DNA of 64,000 bases from Solibacillus sp. FSL W7-1464 (GTDB lineage Bacteria; Bacillota; Bacilli; Bacillales_A; Planococcaceae). Shown one piece after another: positions 53,161 to 61,696 of the stretch. The stretch is from NCBI RefSeq assembly GCF_038004425.1, contig NZ_JBBORC010000001.1, positions 3,315,001 through 3,379,000 on the forward strand, in the 5' to 3' direction. Positions within the stretch are counted from its first letter, which is position 1; each line of letters opens with the position of its first letter. The translations under genes and the position numbers were made by a program. The notes beneath the pieces were generated by a model. That model ran no database searches and was not told where the DNA came from. It saw only the letters and a program-made list of their open reading frames with translations.

Positions 53161-54022
53161 ATACAAATATCGGTACTGGTTGATCCAGTCTGTGCAGTGC
53201 GATATTTGGTACTTCTACTACATCTGACTCCCTTTGCAGCTGCAGTATTTCTTCAAATGTTTTCGGGTTTGGGGCCGGCATTGCATCGATCGGCAGGATA
53301 AGTGCCTCATTGCCGCTGTAACTTTTCAGCATTTCATTCGCCATAATACGGTACCCGAGCTGGTTTGGATGCACATCCGCCACATTCGGCAAATATGTTG
53401 TGCGCTGCTGTTCAAATGTTTCATAAACATCCACAAATATATGGTCTGCTGCTTCAGTTTCCTGCTTCAGTATCGCATTTAAAAGCTGTACCGCCTCTAC
53501 CGCTCCATCTGCCTGTTCTTTATGAACACTTACATAGGGGAAATAATAGCCAAGTACATAAACTGTCGCTTTCGGTGCCTTTTCATTTATTAGCGAAAGC
53601 AGCTCTCCCATCTGGACACGCACTTCATTTAATGCGAAATTGGCGTTAAGCTGACTAAAAGCGAGTGTTCCCTGTTGCGGGTTATGTGTAATGAGCGGGA
53701 GTAGATTATTCGCTCCTGCTGATAGAGTAATCAGTGTTGCTTCACTCAGTAATGGTGCAGCTTTTTCAGACTGAACGGTTTCAATCACATTTCCTACACG
53801 ATAACCCGGGAAAGTAAGCTCTTTTGAAAAATGTGCGAGCTTGCCATGGCGCTCCAGCTGTAAAGCAATGTAATCCGTATACCCAGCATCAATTTGACTG
53901 TAAGGTGTTTGCCCTGCTGCCAAAGAGTCACCAAGGGCAACATAAACTTCCCGTTCGCTTGCTAATGCTGCCACCGGAAAGAGGGCAATGCAAAAAATAA
54001 AAACAGCTATTATTTTTCGCAT
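53159..54022 (-). CDS. Secreted SGNH/GDSL hydrolase
   Basis: 287 residues from ATG 54022, 6 nt after GGGGGTG; the longer frame overlaps the upstream aminopeptidase and lacks a site. Signal peptide 1-21 (ending AALA). GDSL block YVALGDSLAAGQTP with catalytic Ser about 34, block III GANNLLP (about 118) and DVHPNQLGY with catalytic Asp/His (about 238). An exported esterase, lipase or carbohydrate esterase; substrate unknown. Follows the M29 gene by 22 bp. Confidence 0.87.
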   Translation of the reverse strand: MRKIIAVFIFCIALFPVAALASEREVYVALGDSLAAGQTPYSQIDAGYTDYIALQLERHGKLAHFSKELTFPGYRVGNVIETVQSEKAAPLLSEATLITLSAGANNLLPLITHNPQQGTLAFSQLNANFALNEVRVQMGELLSLINEKAPKATVYVLGYYFPYVSVHKEQADGAVEAVQLLNAILKQETEAADHIFVDVYETFEQQRTTYLPNVADVHPNQLGYRIMANEMLKSYSGNEALILPIDAMPAPNPKTFEEILQLQRESDVVEVPNIALHRLDQPVPIFV

Positions 54023-54044
54023 TATTTCACCCCCGCTTCTATTG

Positions 54045-55274
54045 TTAGAATGCCCAATTACCTTTTCTGAAAATCGGTTCTGTTGTGCCATTTGCCAGGA
54101 TCCCGTCAATATCCATTTCCGCACTGCCGATCATGAAATCCTCATGTGTGATCGACGTATTAATGCCCAGTGCTTCCAGTTGGCCCTTTTCAAGTTCCTT
54201 GCCGCCTTCATAGCACGTCGGATATGCTTCTCCGATTGCTAAATGGTTAGAGGCATTTTCATCGAATAATGTGTTGTAATATAAAATATTTGATGAAGAT
54301 ATAGGTGACTTATGCGGCACTAATGCCACTTCCCCCAAATATGAAGACCCTTCATCAGATGCAACTAACTGCTGTAATAAGTCCTGACCTACTTTTGCCT
54401 CAATGTTAACAATCTTACCTTTTTCAAACGTCAGCTTGAATTCATCGATAATATTCCCTTTATAAACGAGCGGTTTTGTATTGGATACATAACCGTTTAC
54501 ACTATATTTTGCTGGTAGCGTAAATACTTCTTCAGTCGGCATATTCGCAATGAATGTCGTGCCATCAGGCGCCTCGCTGCTTCCGCTTTTCCATAAATGT
54601 TTGTCCGGAAGTTCAATCGTCAAGTCTGTGCCAGGTGCCGTGTAGTGAAGCTTCGCATATTTTTTCTTATTCAGCTGATCGGCGCGTGCGTGTAGGTTTT
54701 CAATATGAGTTTGCCAGTTTGCTACTGCATCCCCTTCACCGATACGTACTGTTTTGAAAATAGCATCCCACAATGCTGGAACCTGCTCCTGTTCCGGTAA
54801 ATCAGGGAATACTTTTGCCGCCCATTTCGGCGAAGGAACAGCAATAATTGACCATGCAATATCATCATTCATCACAGCCTTACGGTAATTAACTAATGCT
54901 GCACCGGCTGCTTTTTGCTGTGCTCCGATTTTTTCTGAATCAATACCTGCTAGTAAATCAGGATTTTCCGCATCGATCCAAAGAAGTGCACCTTTACGTT
55001 CAATTAACTCTTCACGTTGTGCGACAACCCATTTCGGGAAATTAGCTGTTTCTTCCACCGTAACATTCTCATAGTAAGCTCGCTCAAAGCTGGCATCAGT
55101 CAAGTTTACATGAACACGGCTTGCCCCTGCTTCATATGCCTTTTTAACAACAATACGTGTAAAGTCCAGCGTATCCGTAGATGTATTGATTAATAAATAT
55201 TGCCCTTTTTGAATATTTACTCCGATTCGGACGGCTAAATCTGCAAATTGCTCTAACTTCTCTTGGAATGTCAT
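54045..55274 (-). CDS. M29 family aminopeptidase (AmpS type), copy 2
   Basis: 409 residues, AAGGAG before ATG. Same motif set as the copy at 36330: NMPTEEVFT, YLGEVALVP, NTLFDENASNHLAIG and THEDFMIGS, so the metal centre looks complete. The C-termini of both end with GNWAF. The copies have diverged most in the first 150 residues. It starts 3 bp after the helicase gene, so helicase, aminopeptidase and GDSL hydrolase probably form an operon. Confidence 0.92.
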   Translation of the reverse strand: MTFQEKLEQFADLAVRIGVNIQKGQYLLINTSTDTLDFTRIVVKKAYEAGASRVHVNLTDASFERAYYENVTVEETANFPKWVVAQREELIERKGALLWIDAENPDLLAGIDSEKIGAQQKAAGAALVNYRKAVMNDDIAWSIIAVPSPKWAAKVFPDLPEQEQVPALWDAIFKTVRIGEGDAVANWQTHIENLHARADQLNKKKYAKLHYTAPGTDLTIELPDKHLWKSGSSEAPDGTTFIANMPTEEVFTLPAKYSVNGYVSNTKPLVYKGNIIDEFKLTFEKGKIVNIEAKVGQDLLQQLVASDEGSSYLGEVALVPHKSPISSSNILYYNTLFDENASNHLAIGEAYPTCYEGGKELEKGQLEALGINTSITHEDFMIGSAEMDIDGILANGTTEPIFRKGNWAF

Positions 55275-55277
55275 GAA

Positions 55278-56510
55278 TTATTTCTCCTTTTTCTTACTGA
55301 AAGTCATGCCTTTTTTATTGGACTTCGTTTGGTATGTTTTTTTCTCCGTTGCTTTGTTCGCTGCAGGTGCCGCTTTTGAAGCTACTGTCTTTGCATTCCC
55401 CTCGACAAGCTGTCCTTGAGTCCATACTTTTTGAACACCTTTAAAGGAAAGATCGCGCAACCATTTTTTGAATGTCTTTTCATCTTTATACGATAATAAT
55501 GTCAGAACTTCTCCGTCTGCACCCGCACGTCCTGTACGTCCTGAACGGTGTGTATACTGCTCGATCGTTCTTGGTACATCAACATGAATAACATGTGTTA
55601 AACCTGAAATATCTAAACCTCGTGCTGCAATATCCGTCGCAATTAAAATGCGTGCTTCTCCTTTACGGAATGCATCCAGCGCTTTTTTACGCTCATCTTT
55701 TTTCATATCCGAGTGAAGTGCTACAATCGGTGCATCACGGTATTCCAGTTTGTTCTGTTTCATTAGTACTTGATCGATGTTATTAACAAATGCCAATCCG
55801 CGCAATCCTTCAATGTTAGCGAGACGACGAAGCATATCTGTTTTGTCCCGCTCGTCCACTTTCACAAATGAATGGACGACTTTACCGAATTTCACCATAT
55901 CTTCCGGTTTGATTTCGATGCTGATCGGTTCGAACATTAATCGTTCTGCTACTAGTTTGATCTCTTCTGTAATCGTAGCCGACACGACAACAACCTGACG
56001 GCCGAATGCAGCATTTTCGATAAATGATTTTACGACAACACGGTACTCTCGGCTAAGGAGCTGATCGCATTCATCCAAGACAATTGTTTCGATTTCTTTA
56101 AGTTTTAATTTACCTTGGCGTGCCAATTCATTTAGACGACCTGGTGTTCCGACAACAATCGTTGGCTTTTTCTTTAATTTTTCGATTTGGCGTGCCGAGT
56201 TCGCTCCGCCGATTAATTGCTGCACAGTGATGTCTGTTCCTGCTGTCCAATCACGGATTACTTCAACGATCTGCATCGCAAGTTCTTGTGAAGGTGCGAC
56301 GATTAATGCCTGAGTTTGTTTCTTGTTACCGTCTACTTTATTTAAAATCGGTAATGTATAGGCCAGTGTCTTCCCTGAACCTGTCGGTGATTCCGCTACG
56401 ACATCTTTTCCCTCAATCATCGCCGGTATCATTTCCTCTTGTATTTTCATTGTTGTTTCAAACGACCATTTATTTTGAAGTGTTTCGTTTAATAAGCTAA
56501 TTGCTGACAT
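55278..56510 (-). CDS. DEAD-box RNA helicase (YfmL-like)
   Basis: 410 residues, AAGGTGG before ATG. Motif I ESPTGSGKT (about 39), motif II in the DECD form (VLDECDQLL, about 144), motif III SATI (about 176), motif VI HRSGRTGRAG (about 320). C-terminal basic tail rich in Lys, Thr and Ala (about 360-410) for RNA binding. Smallest DEAD protein class in Bacillales, resembling B. subtilis YfmL which helps 50S assembly and cold growth. The paralogue assignment is moderately sure. Confidence 0.88.
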   Translation of the reverse strand: MSAISLLNETLQNKWSFETTMKIQEEMIPAMIEGKDVVAESPTGSGKTLAYTLPILNKVDGNKKQTQALIVAPSQELAMQIVEVIRDWTAGTDITVQQLIGGANSARQIEKLKKKPTIVVGTPGRLNELARQGKLKLKEIETIVLDECDQLLSREYRVVVKSFIENAAFGRQVVVVSATITEEIKLVAERLMFEPISIEIKPEDMVKFGKVVHSFVKVDERDKTDMLRRLANIEGLRGLAFVNNIDQVLMKQNKLEYRDAPIVALHSDMKKDERKKALDAFRKGEARILIATDIAARGLDISGLTHVIHVDVPRTIEQYTHRSGRTGRAGADGEVLTLLSYKDEKTFKKWLRDLSFKGVQKVWTQGQLVEGNAKTVASKAAPAANKATEKKTYQTKSNKKGMTFSKKKEK

Positions 56511-56541
56511 ATTGTTTTACCACCTTTTATTCGTTGGCTTT

Positions 56542-56550
56542 AGTGTACCA
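56542..56550 (-). promoter_or_regulatory. Extended -10 promoter of the helicase operon
   Basis: Minus strand TGGTACACT, about 32 bp before the helicase start. -35 is poor. Confidence 0.4.
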
Positions 56551-56676
56551 TATTCGGTTATTAATGCGGAAATTTGGCAGGAAATCAGTTTGTGTTTTAC
56601 AGACAAAAAGGGAGGTTATGTGTCAATTGAAAAATGGGGTGTGGAAGTTGGGGGTTTTCCAATAAATTTATAAATC

Positions 56677-56970
56677 ATCTAATATATTCTAATTTATTCT
56701 AATAAAATTGCGATTTTCTAATATATCCGGCCGATGTGCTAATATCGGATCGCTTTGTTCTAATATCATATTGCCTTTATCTAATAAAGCTTGGACATTT
56801 TCTAATATCCCACAGCAATGTTCTAATAAAAGTTAAACCGTATGCTTTTCCGTACGATTTGAACTCAAAAACTCTCCCATGTACATAAGTGTCAACCGAA
56901 GTTCTAATAACCTCTCCTTTCTTCTAATATTCCCTTCATTTCTTCTAATAACCCTCCCCATTGTTCTAAT
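56677..56970. repeat. Phased array of 13 TTCTAATA-type motifs, 21-bp period
   Basis: CTAAT cores start at 56679, 56689, 56699, 56718, 56739, 56760, 56781, 56802, 56823, 56904, 56924, 56945 and 56966, all on the plus strand. Intervals are 10, 10, 19, then 21 five times, 81, 20, 21, 21. Twelve of thirteen extend to CTAATA and nine are preceded by TT. The 12-14 bp between motifs are unlike each other. Read on the minus strand, part of it (56689-56832) is an open frame of ILExxxx heptads but has no start signal and is broken by stops elsewhere. It fills most of the 56511-57025 gap. Confidence 0.85.
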
Positions 56971-56983
56971 AAAGAACCCACAA

Positions 56984-57018
56984 CAAAAAAGCATGCCGGA
57001 AACTAATTTCCAGCACGC
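56984..57018 (-). terminator. Terminator after the thiolase gene
   Basis: Minus strand GCGTGCTGGAAA / TTTCCGGCATGC (G-U pairs) then six T. Confidence 0.75.
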
Positions 57019-57025
57019 CTCGTTT

Positions 57026-58210
57026 TTACACTCTTTCGATAATTACAGCAATCCCTTGTCCGCCACCGATGCAAAGGCTGGCAACCGCATACTTTCCGTT
57101 GCGTCGTTGCAGTTCATATGCTGCGGATAAGATAATTCTCGTCCCACTTGCACCGACCGGGTGACCGAGGGCAATTGCACCACCGTTAACATTCGTTTTT
57201 TCACGGTCCAGGCCAAGTTCCTTTTCCACCGCGATATATTGGGCTGCAAATGCTTCATTAATTTCAACTAAATCCATGTCTGCAATTGTTAAATTCGCAC
57301 GCTCCAATGCTTGGCGAATTGCCGGAGCCGGGCCGATTCCCATGATAGTCGGGTCTACACCAGCTATTCCCCATGATACAATGCGAGCTAACGGCTTTAG
57401 TCCTTGTCCGTTTACAAAATCTTCACTTGCCACAACAACCGATGCTGCCCCGTCATTGATGCCGGAAGCGTTCGCGGCTGTAACTGATCCGTCCTTTTTG
57501 AATGCCGGGCGTAATTTTGCCAAGCTTTCCATTGTACCGCCTTCTTTAATATGTTCATCCTGATCTATTAAAATCTCGCCTTTTCTAGTAGGAACAGCAA
57601 CCGGCACAATTTCTTTTGCAAATGTGCCGTCCCGGCGCGCTTTTGCCGCACGTTCATTAGAAAGAAGTGCGAATGCATCTTGTTCTTCTCGAGAAATCGT
57701 ATATTGTTCAGCAAGTTTTTCTGCCGTCAAGCCCATCCCTGAACCTGTATACTGGTCAGTTAATGTCGCTTGAAGCATATCTGTAAACTCCAAGTTGCCC
57801 AGTTTTGATCCGCTGAAACGTTGTTCAAAATTCGAATACGGCGATTGGGACATATTTTCCGCTCCTCCGGCGAGTACAACTTCACCTTCACTTAGCTGAA
57901 TCATCTGAGCCGCCGATACGACCGATTGCATACCCGATCCGCAAAGGCGGTTTAACGTTAATGCCGGAACTTCTTTTGGTACGCCTGCATAAAGACCGAT
58001 ATGACGGGCTAAATATGCCGAGTTTGCTCCTGTTGTAATTACACCCCCGTAAATTACATGGTCGACTTGCTCAGGTTGTACATTTGCACGCTTTAACGCT
58101 TCCACTGCAGTTTTTGTACCAAGCTGTACTGCATCTATTGTTGCAAAAGAACCTCCAAAAGCTGTAAATGCTGTACGTGCTCCGTCTACGATATATACAT
58201 TTTTCATCAT
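57026..58210 (-). CDS. Acetyl-CoA acyltransferase (thiolase)
   Basis: 394 residues. Nucleophile Cys in NRLCGSGMQS (about 90), His in GGAIALGHPVGASGTR (about 349) and second Cys in ASLCIGGGQG (about 379). Either acetoacetyl-CoA synthesis or the last step of beta-oxidation; sequence alone does not decide. It follows the acyl-CoA dehydrogenase by 19 bp, favouring fatty-acid degradation. Tandem ATGs follow AAAGGGG. Confidence 0.92.
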   Translation of the reverse strand: MMKNVYIVDGARTAFTAFGGSFATIDAVQLGTKTAVEALKRANVQPEQVDHVIYGGVITTGANSAYLARHIGLYAGVPKEVPALTLNRLCGSGMQSVVSAAQMIQLSEGEVVLAGGAENMSQSPYSNFEQRFSGSKLGNLEFTDMLQATLTDQYTGSGMGLTAEKLAEQYTISREEQDAFALLSNERAAKARRDGTFAKEIVPVAVPTRKGEILIDQDEHIKEGGTMESLAKLRPAFKKDGSVTAANASGINDGAASVVVASEDFVNGQGLKPLARIVSWGIAGVDPTIMGIGPAPAIRQALERANLTIADMDLVEINEAFAAQYIAVEKELGLDREKTNVNGGAIALGHPVGASGTRIILSAAYELQRRNGKYAVASLCIGGGQGIAVIIERV

Positions 58211-58229
58211 TCTATCCCCTTTATAAGTC

Positions 58230-59372
58230 CTATTTTATAATTTGCTTTGCGATGATCCCCTTCATGATTTCGGTCGTACCCGCGTAAATCGCGGCTACCG
58301 GAATATCCCGGTATCGTCTTGCGATTTCATATTCCTCCATATAACCGTAACCGCCGTGCAGCTGCAGACAGTCTGCTACGACACGCTTGGCCATTTCACT
58401 GATCCACCATTTGGCCATCGAAACTTCTTTCACAATTTCTTGTCCTTCAATATGTTTCGCAATTAAACTATCGACATATGTACGGCCAAGGTCAATTTCA
58501 GTAGCTATTTCCGCTAACTTGAATTGAGTATTTTGGAAATCGGCGATGCGGCTGCCGAATGCTTTTCGTTCTTTTACATAGTCTACTGTCAGTTTTAAAC
58601 AGCATTCAGCCTCGATTTGTGTTTCCAGTGCAACAATAAGTCGTTCCTGCTGCAGTTTTTCCATTAAATAATAGAAGCCCCGGTTTTCTTCCCCTAATAA
58701 GTTGTCTGCTGGTACGCGTACATCTTCAAAAATAAGCTCTCCTGTATCTGCACTATGCATCCCGATTTTATCGAGTTTTTTCCCGCGCTTAAAACCAGGT
58801 GTACCACTTTCCACAATAAGCAGACTAACCCCTTTGTAGGCAGGACTTGCCTGCGGATCTGTTTTACAAACGACCACCACATAATCTGCATGAATGCCAT
58901 TCGTAATAAACGTTTTTTCACCATTTAATATAAAAAAATCGCCGTCTTTTTTCGCTGTCGTTTGAATGCCTGCGAGATCAGATCCTGCACCCGGTTCCGT
59001 CATAGCAATCGCTGAAATGTACTCCCCTGTAACACTTTTAGGAAGCCATTTTTCCTTTTGTGCAGTTGTCCCGTACGCTTCAATATAAGGTGTCACGATA
59101 TCGGAATGAAGTGAGATCCCGCTAGCTAACCCTGCGCCAACACGCTCAAGTTCCTCCGTTAATATAGCAGAATAGCCAAAATCCAGCGCAAGCCCTCCAT
59201 ACTCTTCACTCACCATTGGACATAAAAAACCATTCTCCCCAAGCTTCAGCCAAAAATCACGTGGTATATCCCGATCCTTTTCCCATTGTTCAAAATAAGG
59301 ATATGCCTCTTTATCCAGCATTCTGCGTAAAGATTTTCTAAACATCTCATGCTCTTCTGTATAAATGCCCAT
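58230..59372 (-). CDS. Acyl-CoA dehydrogenase
   Basis: 380 residues, AAAGGGGGCGGGG before ATG. FAD-binding signature AMTEPGAGSDLAGIQT (about 125), HSADTGELIFEDVRVP (about 205), and catalytic Glu in IYAGTTEIMKG (about 367). Oxidises an acyl-CoA to the enoyl form and passes electrons to ETF. Chain-length range unknown. Transcribed just ahead of the thiolase gene. Confidence 0.92.
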   Translation of the reverse strand: MGIYTEEHEMFRKSLRRMLDKEAYPYFEQWEKDRDIPRDFWLKLGENGFLCPMVSEEYGGLALDFGYSAILTEELERVGAGLASGISLHSDIVTPYIEAYGTTAQKEKWLPKSVTGEYISAIAMTEPGAGSDLAGIQTTAKKDGDFFILNGEKTFITNGIHADYVVVVCKTDPQASPAYKGVSLLIVESGTPGFKRGKKLDKIGMHSADTGELIFEDVRVPADNLLGEENRGFYYLMEKLQQERLIVALETQIEAECCLKLTVDYVKERKAFGSRIADFQNTQFKLAEIATEIDLGRTYVDSLIAKHIEGQEIVKEVSMAKWWISEMAKRVVADCLQLHGGYGYMEEYEIARRYRDIPVAAIYAGTTEIMKGIIAKQIIK

Positions 59373-59797
59373 TTCCCCGCCCCCTTTGTTTTTTCTGAAT
59401 ATTATTACACTTTAATATTAACAGGCACAAAAAATGGAAACAATGGTTTTATAAGAAATATTATTGCGCTATACAGAAATTTTCGCGAAAAACAAAAAAG
59501 AGTCGCCATAATCATTCATGACATCTCCTGATATTAACTATTGTTTAAAAGTAAAATAGCTTTTCTCGTATGGCCCTTTTCAAACCGGCCCCACGGTGGA
59601 TTTTACGAAAATATTTTCTTTATATTTATCTAGCACAATCCTGCTAACAAAAGAACTTCATAAAAAACCTATATTACTAGCCGGCAGTATTGCCTTTTTA
59701 TTCCCTGAAAATAAAAGGAAATAAATGTTTTATTTTATCGATAAATTGACTATTGCTATAATATTGTAGAAATCCAATTATACGGTGGTGATTTATT
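59373..59797. other. Intergenic region with little recognised
   Basis: 425 bp between the divergent acyl-CoA dehydrogenase and phosphoesterase genes. It holds the phosphoesterase promoter at 59754. ATAATCATTCA at 59508-59518 resembles one half of the FadR operator of Bacillus, but the other half is missing. No ORF with a ribosome site was seen. Confidence 0.5.
59754..59762 (+). promoter_or_regulatory. Extended -10 promoter of the phosphoesterase gene
   Basis: TGCTATAAT, 35 bp before the start codon. Confidence 0.55.
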
Positions 59798-60373
59798 ATG
59801 AAATATGCAATATTGAGCGACTTACATTCGCACTATAAAAATACAAAAAAGGTCTTAAGCCATATCCAGCAAGTGGCTCCCAATGCAGAGATTATTGGCT
59901 TAGGGGATTTATTCGAGTGTAAAATCGGCAAGAAAAAGGCGAAGTTAATTCGTAATGCAAAGTTAAGGGATGCGGCGATCATTGATGATAAGTTTATGAG
60001 CCTCTTAACATTCCCTTCAATTATCGGCAACCAGGAAGAACGTATTGCGCTTGTAACAGGCGACAATCGTTTTCTGCAATACGAGAATGCACTTGTAATT
60101 GAACATGCCACTTTAATTCATGGACATCAAATAGAGTGGGATAAAACATTCAACCCTACCTTCCCCAGTATTCAAACGCCATTGCTGTTTTTTGGACATA
60201 GTCATGAAGCAGCGATTTATAAAGATGGGCTGCGACAACCTGTGCCTTACGACATCCCTCTGGCTGTTGGAAATAAACAATATCAGATTAATGTAGGTCC
60301 TGTCGTAGATAACAAAGAATGGTGTTTATATGACAGCAAGGAAATGACGGTTACATTTATGCAGGCTCAATAG
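59798..60373 (+). CDS. Calcineurin-like metallophosphoesterase
   Basis: 191 residues, GGTGGTGAT before ATG. Metal-binding motifs in order: SDLHSH (7), GLGDLFE (34), GNQEER (77, Asn with Gln-Glu in place of the usual His-Asp), HGHQ (109) and FGHSHEAA (131). Short single-domain enzyme of the YfcE/predicted phosphatase kind; substrate unknown. Confidence 0.83.
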   Translation: MKYAILSDLHSHYKNTKKVLSHIQQVAPNAEIIGLGDLFECKIGKKKAKLIRNAKLRDAAIIDDKFMSLLTFPSIIGNQEERIALVTGDNRFLQYENALVIEHATLIHGHQIEWDKTFNPTFPSIQTPLLFFGHSHEAAIYKDGLRQPVPYDIPLAVGNKQYQINVGPVVDNKEWCLYDSKEMTVTFMQAQ

Positions 60374-60374
60374 G

Positions 60375-60413
60375 AAAAGGCTGCCCTGGAGTAGATTCAG
60401 GACAGCCTTTTTT
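60375..60413. terminator. Terminator between the phosphoesterase and radical SAM genes
   Basis: AAAAGGCTG / CAGCCTTTT stem with inner CCT/AGG pairing, T-run on the right. Confidence 0.8.
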
Positions 60414-60431
60414 ATCTTTCAATATAGCGGA

Positions 60432-61331
60432 CTATAAAACATCCGGCAGCTCGGAATCCATGCCAAACTTTTGGCGGAAACCGCATTTTTTGCAAAGTTC
60501 TTCAATAGCTTCACGACGAGAAAATCCATCTACTAAGTTTTGTGCACGGTCAGTAGTAATAATGTCGCCGAACTTCTGGTCGTGGACATTTCCTAAATTA
60601 ATGACACCCTCGCCATCCAAACAGCAAGGTACAACAGAGCCATCTACTAAAATGGCTGCATGTGTACGCAATGCATGACAGAAACCTTTGCCTTCATCCG
60701 CTTTTTCAAGCAGGCTCGGCCAGCGGAATTCATGATCTTGGTTCAAATAGATGTTTTTTGCGATTTTTACTCCTGAGCCCATTTCTACCCGCTCTTGAAT
60801 TTCATAGTCCAGCTCATACTCTTTTTCCAGAATTTCAAGTGTTTCACGGTTTCTGCGGTTTGCCAGCTCGGAAATATTATTACGCTGTAAATTCCATAGG
60901 CGGTAAGAAATAATGACATTATGTTTTCGTACATCCCGTACAAATTCCAAAATATCGCCTAAGTACTTTTCACGGTTTTCAGAACCTTCATGTCCATCAA
61001 AACTATGAAGCGAAAAATTTATTTGTCTGAGTGCAGGCTTGCCCAGAAGCTTTTCACGGTTCTTTTTAATTAATGTCCCATTTGTCGTAATATTGACTTT
61101 AAAGCCTTTTTCATGTGCAATATCGAGTAACTGCCCGATGCGAGGATGCAATAAAGGCTCCCCTTTTACATGTAGGTATATATATTTTGTATAGCCGCTA
61201 ATTTCATCTAAAATATGAGCAAATTGCTCTACCTTTATTAATCCTTTTGCTCGCTCTGTAGGTGGACAAAAGCTGCATGCTAAATTACATACACTTGTAA
61301 TTTCGATATACACTTTCTTAAAAGTTTTCAA
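60432..61331 (-). CDS. Radical SAM / SPASM-domain protein, substrate unknown
   Basis: 299 residues. N-terminal radical SAM cluster CNLACSFC (Cys 15, 19, 22), then the TIM-barrel strands (HVKGEPLLHP about 54, NITTNGTLI about 79). The C-terminal SPASM region has further cysteines: GFCHALRTHAAILVDG, VVPCCLDG and LCKKCGFRQ (about 218-287) for auxiliary Fe-S binding. Such enzymes modify peptides or other substrates or make cofactors. No precursor peptide gene or partner is visible beside it. Confidence 0.85.
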   Translation of the reverse strand: MKTFKKVYIEITSVCNLACSFCPPTERAKGLIKVEQFAHILDEISGYTKYIYLHVKGEPLLHPRIGQLLDIAHEKGFKVNITTNGTLIKKNREKLLGKPALRQINFSLHSFDGHEGSENREKYLGDILEFVRDVRKHNVIISYRLWNLQRNNISELANRRNRETLEILEKEYELDYEIQERVEMGSGVKIAKNIYLNQDHEFRWPSLLEKADEGKGFCHALRTHAAILVDGSVVPCCLDGEGVINLGNVHDQKFGDIITTDRAQNLVDGFSRREAIEELCKKCGFRQKFGMDSELPDVL

Positions 61332-61442
61332 CGCTCGTTCACCATTCCTTTTTTTATCCTAAACAATACTACTCATTGTAACAAATTTCTTATGTAAAAA
61401 GGAAGCTGTCTGTTTGGCTTAATATAATGCAAATAAAAAACC

Positions 61443-61683
61443 GAGGCTGGACATAAACCAAAAACACCATTTTTCTCCCTGAGAAAAATGGTGTTTTTTC
61501 GCTGTATCTAAAAATTGATTTCCATTCCGGGACGCTTTCCGCGGGCACGGCCTTACACGAACGTCTCAGGCGTCGTGCTATTCCCGCTGGAGTCGCCCTC
61601 CATTCCAATCAATTTTATAAAATATCCATTTCATAATAAGAGTTATTTCCTTATTGTATGAAATTTCTACTTATGTCCCAGCC
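61443..61683. repeat. MITE-like intergenic repeat with terminal inverted repeats
   Basis: Bounded by GGCTGGACATAA (61445-61456) and TTATGTCCCAGCC (61671-61683). Inside are a strong hairpin AACACCATTTTTCTC / GAGAAAAATGGTGTT (61463-61496) and a GC-rich palindromic core (61528-61600) with GGGACGCTTTCCGCGGGC and TCCCGCTGGAGTCGCCC, framed by AAAATTGATT / AATCAATTTT. From memory of Firmicutes genomes this core type is a common intergenic repeat. The element accounts for most of the 365-bp gap 61332-61696. Confidence 0.7.
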
Positions 61684-61696
61684 GCAGTTCGTGTTT

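Noticed and set aside
56620-56670. Plus-strand 15-codon ORF after AAAGGGAGGTT
   Set aside because: ATG is only 2 nt from the ribosome-site-like run, and the product is very short with no family or context.
56689-56832. Minus-strand open frame of ILExxxx heptads as a gene
   Set aside because: No ribosome site, no start codon near its beginning, a stop just upstream, and neighbouring repeats fall out of frame. Kept as an explanation for the array but not called as a CDS.
59504-59518. FadR operator for the acyl-CoA dehydrogenase gene
   Set aside because: Only the right half (ATAATCATTCA) fits; the left half is absent and the site is about 140 bp from the gene.
61390-61608. Minus-strand 72-codon ORF across the intergenic repeat
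   Set aside because: It lies wholly in the palindromic MITE-like element, has no ribosome site, and its Arg-rich text is what such GC-rich repeats give when translated.
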